NCBI GenBank assembly: GCA_030425615.1
Contig: JAUIAI010000251.1
Location: 1-5,326, forward strand
DNA from: Gammaproteobacteria bacterium
Lineage (GTDB): Bacteria > Pseudomonadota > Gammaproteobacteria > Burkholderiales > Burkholderiaceae_E
Direction of reading: 5' to 3'
DNA: 5,326 nt
Part shown: piece after piece, positions 1-4,796 of the stretch
Layout of the letters: each line of letters begins with the position of its first letter
Position numbering within the stretch: position 1 is the first letter of the stretch
Notes under the pieces: model-generated
Database searches by the model: none
Seen by the model: only the letters and a program-made list of their open reading frames with translations
Told to the model about the DNA's origin: nothing
Program-made: the position numbers and the translations under genes

Positions 1-93
1 ACCCTCATCATCGTCGGCGGCGTGGTCCGTCTGGCCGGCAAGCTTTCCTGGTTCGAGCCTCGCGATGTCCAGGGAACGGAGACCGGATCATGA
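1..93 (+). CDS. cobA: Uroporphyrinogen-III C-methyltransferase (SUMT), C-terminal end only
   Basis: Frame 1 is open from the window edge to a TGA at 91-93 and gives 30 residues. The stretch TLIIVGGVVRLAGKLSWFEP matches the C-terminal end typical of SUMT/CobA and of the CysG methylase domain (pattern LIIVG-VV-L--KL-WF). SUMT is a cytosolic enzyme that uses two S-adenosylmethionine molecules to convert uroporphyrinogen III to precorrin-2. Precorrin-2 is the precursor of siroheme (for sulfite and nitrite reductases), cobalamin and heme d1. The last codon and stop overlap the start codon of the next gene (ATGA), so the two are probably co-transcribed and translationally coupled. I cannot tell a stand-alone SUMT from the end of a CysG fusion, because only the tail is present. 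The identification rests on recognising this short motif. Confidence 0.8.
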   Translation, partial: TLIIVGGVVRLAGKLSWFEPRDVQGTETGS

Positions 94-719
94 GCAAGGC
101 CCTCTCCTATCTCGTCGAGGCACGGCCACAGGCCATGGGGCACTACCTCGCCTTCCTGAAGGAGGCCGGGAGCGTCCTGGATCCGCGAACACGTGCGCTC
201 ATTTCGGTGATCACCAAGGTGCACGCGCAGACGGAACGTGGGTTTCGTCAGTACGTCAGGCGCGCGCTGGACGCCGGTTGCCTGCCGGGGGAGATCCTCG
301 ACGCTCTCCTGATGGCGTTTCCGGCGCTCGGCCTCACACGGATCGTGTGGGCGGTGGACATCATCCTGGAAATGGATCTTCCCGGCTTCTCGCCGGAAGC
401 CCTCCGTGCCGCGCAGGCGTGGCAGGATTTGTGCGCCCTCGAGGATCTGCCCGAGGGGCGGCCGGTGTTCGTGGACAACGTCAAGTGCGCCGCATTCGTC
501 CGGCGGGAACCCGACGGAACGGTGACGGCCTTCGAAGCACGCTGTCCGCACCAGGGGACCGCGCTGACCGATGACGCGCTCGAGGACGAACGGATCGTCT
601 GCCCACGCCACCAGTGGGCGTTCGACGCTGCCACGGGAGAGTGCGTCGACCACGGGGACCGGCCTCTGAACCGGCTCGAATGCCGCGTCGTGGACGGCCG
701 TGTGCTGGTCCGGAGCTGA
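90..719 (+). CDS. CMD/AhpD-like domain fused to a Rieske [2Fe-2S] domain
   Basis: The product has 209 residues. The start is supported by GGAG at 78-81, 8 bases before the ATG, and by the ATGA overlap with the upstream SUMT gene. Residues ~15-95 look like a carboxymuconolactone decarboxylase/AhpD helical domain, with the recognisable RALDAG---GEILDAL segment (58-72). Where AhpD-type proteins carry C-x2-C-x3-H, this protein aligns as Thr48, Gly51 and Tyr55, so AhpD-like peroxidase-reductase chemistry is unlikely. Residues ~117-208 form a Rieske domain of the ferredoxin/NirD type. The cluster ligands are Cys152-x-His154 (CPHQG) and Cys171-x2-His174 (CPRHQW), 16 residues apart, so a [2Fe-2S] cluster should bind. 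There is no signal peptide, so the protein is probably cytosolic. The siroheme-precursor gene upstream suggests a role as electron carrier or small subunit near a siroheme-dependent nitrite or sulfite reductase; that is inference. The precise function is unknown. Confidence 0.9.
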   Translation: MSKALSYLVEARPQAMGHYLAFLKEAGSVLDPRTRALISVITKVHAQTERGFRQYVRRALDAGCLPGEILDALLMAFPALGLTRIVWAVDIILEMDLPGFSPEALRAAQAWQDLCALEDLPEGRPVFVDNVKCAAFVRREPDGTVTAFEARCPHQGTALTDDALEDERIVCPRHQWAFDAATGECVDHGDRPLNRLECRVVDGRVLVRS

Positions 720-729
720 CGCGGACCGG
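705..729. repeat. Inverted repeat across the stop of the CMD-Rieske gene
   Basis: CTGGTCCG (705-712) can pair with CGGACCGG (722-729): eight pairs including one G-T, with a 9-base loop that contains the TGA stop. It sits at the junction of two convergent genes only 27 bases apart. Neither side carries a T run, so it is not a standard intrinsic terminator. It may still slow or protect the 3' ends of the mRNA, or it may be a chance repeat in G+C-rich DNA. Confidence 0.35.
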
Positions 730-746
730 GGTCACAGCCTGCGACG

Positions 747-974
747 CTACTTGCGCTTCAGGTAGAAGATGAAATCGTCCGGCCCGGTCTCGGAGGCCAG
801 CAGTTCGTGCCCGGTCTGCCGGGAGAACGCGGCCATGTCGCGGACCGAACCGCTGTCGGTGGCGGCCACGCGCAGGACCTCGCCCGACGCCATGTCGTTC
901 AGTGTCTTCTTGGTCTTGATGACGGGAAGCGGGCAGTTGAGCCCGCGCACGTCGAGATCCTTGTCGAATTCCAT
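747..974 (-). CDS. tusA: TusA/SirA-family sulfur carrier protein
   Basis: The 75-residue product from the ATG at 974 has the length usual for TusA. A longer frame from a GTG at 1019 would add 15 residues that look unlike the family, and neither start has a clear Shine-Dalgarno site. The hallmark CPxP motif is present as Cys14-Pro-Leu-Pro in the DVRGLNCPLPVIKTKK block. The block around residues 39-58 (TDSGSVRDM, then RQTGHELL) is also standard for the family. TusA carries sulfur as a persulfide on this cysteine. In E. coli it passes sulfur from IscS to TusBCD/TusE for tRNA 2-thiouridine synthesis; in sulfur-oxidising bacteria TusA proteins feed the rDsr or Hdr pathways. Those partner genes are not in this window, so the pathway cannot be fixed. 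The gene lies downstream of the hydratase gene on the same strand, 170 bases away, and converges on the CMD-Rieske gene. Confidence 0.92.
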   Translation of the reverse strand: MEFDKDLDVRGLNCPLPVIKTKKTLNDMASGEVLRVAATDSGSVRDMAAFSRQTGHELLASETGPDDFIFYLKRK

Positions 975-1065
975 GCCAGGGATTCCATGCAGATCGGGAG
1001 CGTCTCTTCGCGGCGCCACGCAGCCACGCCGGCCGCGGCGGATCCCGATCCGGCAAGTCTACCCT

Positions 1066-1081
1066 GCCGTGCACGCACGGC
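1066..1081. repeat. 16-bp dyad upstream of tusA, possible operator
   Basis: GCCGTGCACGCACGGC is a perfect 7-bp inverted repeat with a 2-bp centre. It lies in the 170-base gap between the hydratase stop and the tusA start, about 92 bases upstream of the ATG. On the minus strand a weak -10-like TAGACT follows four bases after it, but no good -35 is seen. The tight spacing suits a protein-binding site better than an RNA hairpin. No T run follows, so it is not an intrinsic terminator. I saw no gene in the 975-1144 gap. Confidence 0.35.
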
Positions 1082-1144
1082 GGTGGGTGTCCGGCCCGAA
1101 GCCCGGTTTTGTGACCGGACTGGGGCGCGTCACGCGGTGTCCCC

Positions 1145-2011
1145 TCAGGGCAGGAACTCGGCGGCCACCTCGGGTGTGCCCGGCAGCCCTTCGTACCGGA
1201 CACGGACCTTCATGTCCGGCTTGACCGGGATGAGCCGTGTGATGGACCCGAGCGAGAGCATGTCGCCGGGTTTCAGTCGTCCGCCGGTGCGTGCGAGCGA
1301 CTCGGCGATCCAGATGACGGCGTTCAACGGCTGGCCGAGGATGGCCGAGCCGGGCGCGGCATGGAGTTCGTTGCCGGCCGCGTCGATCAGCGAGACCCGC
1401 ATGTCCGCGAGCCGCTGAACATTCTCTTCGGTGGCCTCGAGCACCAGGGGGGCGCCGACCACGCCACCGAAGGCGAACGCGTTCGCGAGCGTGAAGTTCG
1501 GTGCTCCGACTTTCGGGGGCGGCGCCGCGATGGTGCCCCGCGCGATCTCCATGAACGGACGGATCGCACGCGTCGCGGCCAGCACTTCCAGGGGCGTTTT
1601 GGCCTCGTTGATGGCTTCGCTTCCCACCTCTAGGATCAGATCGCCTTCGAAGACCGTGAATGCGCCCGCCGGAATCCGGCTTCCGCTCGGCACGAGCATC
1701 TTCTCGAGCAGCACGCCGAGGATGGGCTCGTCGAAACCGAACAGCTTCTTGGCACCGTCGCCGGTGACGGCGGCCTTGTAGCCGATGGGGCGTCCGAAGG
1801 TCTCCTGAAGCTTTTCGACCACGCGGGCGCGTCCGCAGGCCGCGGTGTCGATATCCGTGACGCCGAGATCCGGTGCGAGCTGTTCGCCCTGCACGATCGC
1901 GCGCACCATCTTGTCGACGGTGGCCTGTGGAGGGCAGTCGGCGGCGAAGCCGGGGCTCGAGAGGATCAGGGCCGCGAGCGCGGCGAGGGTCGGTCGGGCG
2001 TGTCGAAGCAT
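1145..2011 (-). CDS. Secreted 2-keto-4-pentenoate hydratase (MhpD)-family protein
   Basis: The product has 288 residues, somewhat longer than cytosolic MhpD-type enzymes because of an N-terminal extension. The ATG at 2011 has GAGGT (2024-2020) eight bases upstream. Residues 1-23 are a Sec signal peptide: basic start MLRHARP, a hydrophobic Ala/Leu core, and cleavage probably after GFA (23) or one residue later. The mature part shows the fumarylacetoacetate hydrolase/MhpD fold: Gly-Tyr-Lys79 (IGYKAAVTG), the acidic metal-site pair Glu122-x-Asp124 (FEGDLILEVGSEAIN), a likely third ligand Glu155 (RPFMEIA), the FAFGG segment, and LNAVIWIAESL near residues 228-240. Family members hydrate 2-hydroxypenta-2,4-dienoates in meta-cleavage of aromatics, or decarboxylate related keto acids, using Mg2+ or Mn2+. 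The substrate here is unknown. Cys26 and Cys59 are both in the exported part and could form a disulfide. It is not a lipoprotein, because Asp precedes Cys26. Confidence 0.88.
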   Translation of the reverse strand: MLRHARPTLAALAALILSSPGFAADCPPQATVDKMVRAIVQGEQLAPDLGVTDIDTAACGRARVVEKLQETFGRPIGYKAAVTGDGAKKLFGFDEPILGVLLEKMLVPSGSRIPAGAFTVFEGDLILEVGSEAINEAKTPLEVLAATRAIRPFMEIARGTIAAPPPKVGAPNFTLANAFAFGGVVGAPLVLEATEENVQRLADMRVSLIDAAGNELHAAPGSAILGQPLNAVIWIAESLARTGGRLKPGDMLSLGSITRLIPVKPDMKVRVRYEGLPGTPEVAAEFLP

Positions 2012-2057
2012 GGCAGGCTACCTCGTGAGTGGCGAATGGCGCGGTGCGCGTTCTCAC

Positions 2058-2069
2058 GCGACCGGTCGC
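2058..2069. repeat. 12-bp perfect palindrome in the hydratase upstream region
   Basis: GCGACCGGTCGC reads the same on both strands and lies 47 bases upstream of the hydratase start codon, within the 134-base gap after the DksA-like gene. Position and symmetry suit a repressor or activator site. A 12-bp palindrome is also expected about once by chance in a window of this size, so the call is weak. Confidence 0.25.
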
Positions 2070-2101
2070 CCGTCACCCTATCGCCGCAGCCCGACCAAGT
2101 G

Positions 2102-2121
2102 AATCGTCAAGAATGACGACT
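2102..2121 (-). repeat. Stem-loop just after the DksA-like gene, weak terminator candidate
   Basis: On the minus strand AGTCGTCA-TTCT-TGACGATT forms an eight-pair stem with one G-T pair and a 4-base loop, starting 25 bases after the DksA-like stop codon. The bases after it (CACTTGG) are only mildly T-rich, so termination would be weak. The 3' arm also contains TTGACG, a near-consensus -35 hexamer for transcription of the hydratase gene. No convincing -10 follows at normal spacing; the nearest candidate, GATAGG, is 22 bases on. It may be a partial terminator, an operator or both. Confidence 0.35.
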
Positions 2122-2145
2122 TCCCGCGACGAACCGTGCCTGTCT

Positions 2146-2538
2146 TCAGATCGCGGGTGAGTGATCCCCCGGATGCTGCGTCTCCCAAGCCGTCTGGCAG
2201 TTGATGCATCGGGCCGCGGCCGGGGAGGCCTCGAGGCGTTCGACGCGAACGGGCTCCCCGCAGTCGACGCACTCTCCGTAGGTACCTGCCTTGAGCCGTT
2301 CCAGTGCCGCTTCGTACTCGCGGAGCTCGTTCATGTCACGGGTCATCTCGGCCTGATCCACCTCGCCGAGGAGATCCGCCACGGCGCGGTCGGCCGCGTC
2401 GGCCGTCTCTCCGTTGAGACGCCCGGCACGGTCTTCGGCCAGCTTGGCCGCGTCACCCTTCAGTTCGAGCGCGAGTTCGGCGCGGCGGCGCTCGATCCGG
2501 GCGGTCAGGGCTTCGCGCTGGGCGTCGGTCAGGGTCAT
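2146..2538 (-). CDS. Short DksA/TraR-family zinc-finger transcription regulator
   Basis: The product has 130 residues, shorter than the roughly 150 of E. coli DksA. A C4 zinc finger is present: Cys90-x2-Cys93-x17-Cys111-x2-Cys114, in the typical context YGECVDCGEPV...CINCQ. Before it, residues ~5-37 and ~55-84 are rich in charged and Leu/Ala residues and should form the two arms of the coiled coil. At the tip is Asp47-Ala-Ala-Asp50-Arg-Ala52, the DxxDxA motif that DksA inserts into the RNA polymerase secondary channel. The protein therefore probably acts on RNA polymerase, with or without ppGpp, rather than binding DNA. The loss relative to E. coli DksA is at the N-terminus before the coil. 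The ATG at 2538 has a modest GGGAAG nine bases upstream. The gene is divergent from the feruloyl-CoA synthase gene and 134 bases upstream of the hydratase gene. It may be a second DksA paralogue rather than the main housekeeping one. Confidence 0.9.
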   Translation of the reverse strand: MTLTDAQREALTARIERRRAELALELKGDAAKLAEDRAGRLNGETADAADRAVADLLGEVDQAEMTRDMNELREYEAALERLKAGTYGECVDCGEPVRVERLEASPAAARCINCQTAWETQHPGDHSPAI

Positions 2539-2669
2539 GGTCGAATGCTTCCCGTTCGAATGAATCGGTCTTCATCGTAGCGGTGCCCCGGCCGGTGACC
2601 TTGCGCCGGATCAAACAGGCTCCGTATTGCCTGCCGGTCCGCGCCTCCCGGGCAGGTGGCCGGAAGCCG

Positions 2670-2696
2670 TCGACGGGCGCTTCGCGCGGGCATAAT
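2670..2696 (+). promoter_or_regulatory. Candidate sigma-70 promoter for the acyl-CoA synthetase gene
   Basis: CATAAT at 2691-2696 matches the -10 consensus at five of six bases and stands out in very G+C-rich DNA. The best upstream hexamer is TCGACG at 2670-2675 (four of six to TTGACA), with a short 15-base spacer, so the -35 is doubtful and an activator may be needed. It lies in the 211-base spacer between two divergent genes, about 53 bases before the ATG. The same spacer holds an inverted repeat CCTGCC (2630-2635) / GGCAGG (2651-2656) just upstream, which could be a regulator site. I could not place a promoter for the divergent DksA-like gene. Confidence 0.4.
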
Positions 2697-2749
2697 CGTC
2701 GCCAGGCGCCGCCGCATCGCAGGGCGGCCAGACCGGGGAGGGACATCTC

Positions 2750-4588
2750 ATGACCGCAGTCGTTCGCAAGCCGATCCACTTCGCCACGCCTCACATCGTG
2801 CGCTCGGATCTTCCTGACGGCGGCTTCGTCTGGCGCTCGGCCGATCCCCTGGGCACTTACCCGTCGAACCTCTGCGAGCGCTTGCGGCACTGGGCCGCCA
2901 CGGCGGGTGAGCGGGTCTTCCTGGCCGAACGCACCCCGGAAGGGCCGTGGCGCCGGCTCACCTACGCGCAGGCGTGGCGCGACGTACGCGCGGTGGCCGC
3001 CGCGCTGCTGGCGCGGGGGCTCGGGCCCGGCACGCCCCTGATGATCCTGTCGGACAACGCGATCGACAACGCCCTGCTGCTGTTCGGTGGCATGACGGCC
3101 GGCGTGCCCGTCGCCCCGGTCTCTCCGGCGTATTCGCTGATGTCGCAGGACCACGCCAAGCTCAAGGGCATCCACGAGCTGCTGTCGCCGCGCCTCGTGT
3201 ATGCCGCGGATGGCCGGGTGTACGGGAAGGCCCTGGCGGCGCTGCCACTGGGCGATGCGGAGGTGGTCGTTTCGTCCAATCCGCCCGACGGCTCCGCCTG
3301 TACCCTGTTCTCGGAACTGCTCGCGGCCGTGCCCGGTCCGGAGGTGGACGCTGCGTTCGCGGCGGTAACGCCGGCCACCACGGCCAAGATCCTGTTCACG
3401 TCGGGCTCCACGGGTCTCCCGAAAGGCGTGATCAACACCCACGAGATGATGTGCTCGAACCAGCAGGCCATGGCGCAGGTCTGGCCGTTCCTGGCCGAGC
3501 GCCCGCCGGTGATCGTGGACTGGCTGCCCTGGAATCACACGTTCGGCGGCAATCACAACCTGAACATGATGCTCTGGCACGGGGGCACGCTCTATATCGA
3601 CAACGGCAAGCCGGCGCCGGGACTGATCGAGCGAACGATCGAGAATCTGCGCGACGTACGATCGACCATCCACTTCAACGTGCCCCGCGGGTTCGACATG
3701 ATCCTGCCGGCTCTGGAAGCGGACGCCGCCCTTCGCGACACTTTCTTCGCCGAACTCGATCTGATCTTCTACGCTGCCGCGGCGCTGCCCCAGAACCTTT
3801 GGGAGCGGCTCGAGCGCGCTTCGCTGGCCAGTACCGGCAAGGCGGTCTGTATGACCTCGTCGTGGGGTGCCACGGAGACCGCGCCTGCGCTGACGACGGC
3901 ACACTATCCGATCGAGCGGGCCGGTGTCATCGGTGTGCCGATCCCGGGAACCGAACTGAAGTTCGTGCCCAACGGCGGCAAGCTGGAGTTGCGCGTTCGC
4001 GGCCCCCAGATCACGCCGGGTTACTACGGGCGAGACGATCTGACGGCGGCGGCCTTCGACGACGAGGGCTTCTACTGCATCGGCGACGCCGGCATTCCGG
4101 CGGATCCCGCCGATCCCGGCAAGGGGGTGATCTTCGACGGCCGCGTCGCCGAAGACTTCAAGTTGTCGTCTGGCACCTGGGTCAGCGTCGGCACGCTCCG
4201 GGTCGCCGCGGTTGCGGCGACGTCGCCGGTCGTCCAGGACGCCGTCGTCACCGGCCACGACCGGGACGCCATCGGCCTGCTGCTGTTCCCGAGCCCGGCC
4301 GGTTGTGCCGCGGTGAGCGGACTTCCCGCGGACGCGCCGCTGGCCGAACTGGTGGCTCACCCGGCGGTTCGCGCCGTCGTGGCCCGCGGGCTGCGTGCGC
4401 ACAACGAGAGCCATCCGGGGTCGAGCCAGCGTATCGATCGGGCCGCCTTCCTGGTGAGCCCGCCCTCCATCGATGCGAACGAGATCACGGACAAGGGCTA
4501 CATCAACCAGCGCGCGGTGCTGGCGGCGCGAGCGCAGGCCGTGCGCGCGCTCTACGAGGATGCCGACGGCGTCATCCGCCCGGCCTGA
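2750..4588 (+). CDS. fcs: Feruloyl-CoA synthase-type AMP-forming acyl-CoA synthetase
   Basis: The product has 612 residues, close to full length for the family. The start is fixed by GGAGGG (2737-2742), seven bases before the ATG. Adenylating-enzyme motifs appear in order: the phosphate loop LFTSGSTGLPKG (215-226), the DWLPWNHTFGGNHN block (257-270), WGATETAP (372-379), FYCIGDAG (441-448), the hinge FDGRVAEDFKLSSGTWV (462-478), and the C-terminal catalytic lysine Lys582 in NEITDKGYINQR. The N-terminal DLPDGGFVWRSADPLGTYPSNLCERL and the long GRVAEDFKL-GTWVSVG hinge are those of bacterial feruloyl-CoA synthases rather than of 4-coumarate or acetate ligases. Such enzymes activate ferulate, p-coumarate or caffeate with ATP and CoA in the cytosol, for conversion to vanillin-type aldehydes by an enoyl-CoA hydratase/lyase (Ech). 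Neither ech nor vdh lies beside it, and an intrinsic terminator follows. Substrate preference cannot be read from the sequence; another aromatic or alicyclic acid is possible. Confidence 0.9.
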   Translation: MTAVVRKPIHFATPHIVRSDLPDGGFVWRSADPLGTYPSNLCERLRHWAATAGERVFLAERTPEGPWRRLTYAQAWRDVRAVAAALLARGLGPGTPLMILSDNAIDNALLLFGGMTAGVPVAPVSPAYSLMSQDHAKLKGIHELLSPRLVYAADGRVYGKALAALPLGDAEVVVSSNPPDGSACTLFSELLAAVPGPEVDAAFAAVTPATTAKILFTSGSTGLPKGVINTHEMMCSNQQAMAQVWPFLAERPPVIVDWLPWNHTFGGNHNLNMMLWHGGTLYIDNGKPAPGLIERTIENLRDVRSTIHFNVPRGFDMILPALEADAALRDTFFAELDLIFYAAAALPQNLWERLERASLASTGKAVCMTSSWGATETAPALTTAHYPIERAGVIGVPIPGTELKFVPNGGKLELRVRGPQITPGYYGRDDLTAAAFDDEGFYCIGDAGIPADPADPGKGVIFDGRVAEDFKLSSGTWVSVGTLRVAAVAATSPVVQDAVVTGHDRDAIGLLLFPSPAGCAAVSGLPADAPLAELVAHPAVRAVVARGLRAHNESHPGSSQRIDRAAFLVSPPSIDANEITDKGYINQRAVLAARAQAVRALYEDADGVIRPA

Positions 4589-4738
4589 GCGACCGGCGCA
4601 GTCGTAAGGTCCTCCGCAGACGCCGGCCAGGTCACGGCGTGCACGTCCGTGGTGCAGTCAGGGGAAGGGGCCCGGCGGCTCCCGCCATGATCTTGCCGCT
4701 GGCGCCGACCGTGCGCCCGTCGGGCGGTTGAGATATCG

Positions 4739-4766
4739 GATCGGCGGGAGGGCCGCCGATTCTTTT
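4739..4766 (+). terminator. Intrinsic (Rho-independent) terminator
   Basis: ATCGGCGG (4740-4747) pairs perfectly with CCGCCGAT (4753-4760) around a 5-base loop GAGGG, and G4739 with T4761 adds a wobble pair. TTCTTTT follows at 4760-4766. A G+C-rich 8-bp stem, a short loop and a T tract make a convincing terminator for transcripts leaving the feruloyl-CoA synthase gene, although it lies 150 bases after that stop codon. It ends only 30 bases before the ammonium channel start codon. I see nothing coding in 4589-4738. That stretch has one smaller G+C-rich repeat, CGCCC (4714-4718) / GGGCG (4722-4726). Confidence 0.75.
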
Positions 4767-4793
4767 GCCTGTCCAATTCCCGAACAGGCAAAA
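4763..4793. repeat. Perfect 10-bp inverted repeat abutting the amt start codon
   Basis: TTTTGCCTGT (4763-4772) and ACAGGCAAAA (4784-4793) are exact reverse complements separated by 11 bases. The right arm ends three bases before the ATG and contains the only Shine-Dalgarno-like bases present (AGG at 4786-4788). If transcribed, the hairpin would bury the ribosome entry site; as DNA it could be an operator. It is not a terminator: the T run is on the 5' side and the A run on the 3' side on both strands. Its first four bases are the T tract of the terminator before it. Confidence 0.7.
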
Positions 4794-4796
4794 CCC

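Noticed and set aside
975..1019. A GTG start at 1019 that would extend TusA by 15 residues
   Set aside because: There is no Shine-Dalgarno site before the GTG, and the extra residues lie outside the usual 75-80 residue family length. The internal ATG at 974 begins right at the conserved domain.
1085..1120. The repeat CCGG...CCGG (CCGGCCCGAAGCCCGG) after the hydratase stop as a terminator
   Set aside because: Only about four pairs form around a large loop, and on the minus strand no T run follows it.
1934..1945. A lipoprotein cleavage site at Cys26 of the exported hydratase
   Set aside because: The residue before the cysteine is aspartate, where a lipobox needs Gly, Ala or Ser. Ordinary signal peptidase cleavage after residue 23 or 24 fits better.
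1059..2057. A 332-codon minus-strand frame overlapping the hydratase gene
   Set aside because: It is an Arg-rich shadow frame. The hydratase frame has a ribosome site, a signal peptide and family motifs.
2453..4414. A 653-codon open frame on the minus strand, antisense to the acyl-CoA synthetase gene
   Set aside because: The translation is very Arg/Gly/His-rich without recognisable motifs, and it overlaps two well-supported genes. Long antisense frames are common in G+C-rich coding DNA.
2947..4731. A 594-codon frame on the plus strand inside and beyond the acyl-CoA synthetase gene
   Set aside because: It is an out-of-frame, Arg-rich shadow of the synthetase, whose own frame carries all the adenylation motifs.
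4750..4769. A sigma-54 promoter before the ammonium channel gene, suggested by TTGC at 4765-4768
   Set aside because: The nearest upstream GG is 14 bases from the GC instead of the required 10, and the TGGCAC element is missing.
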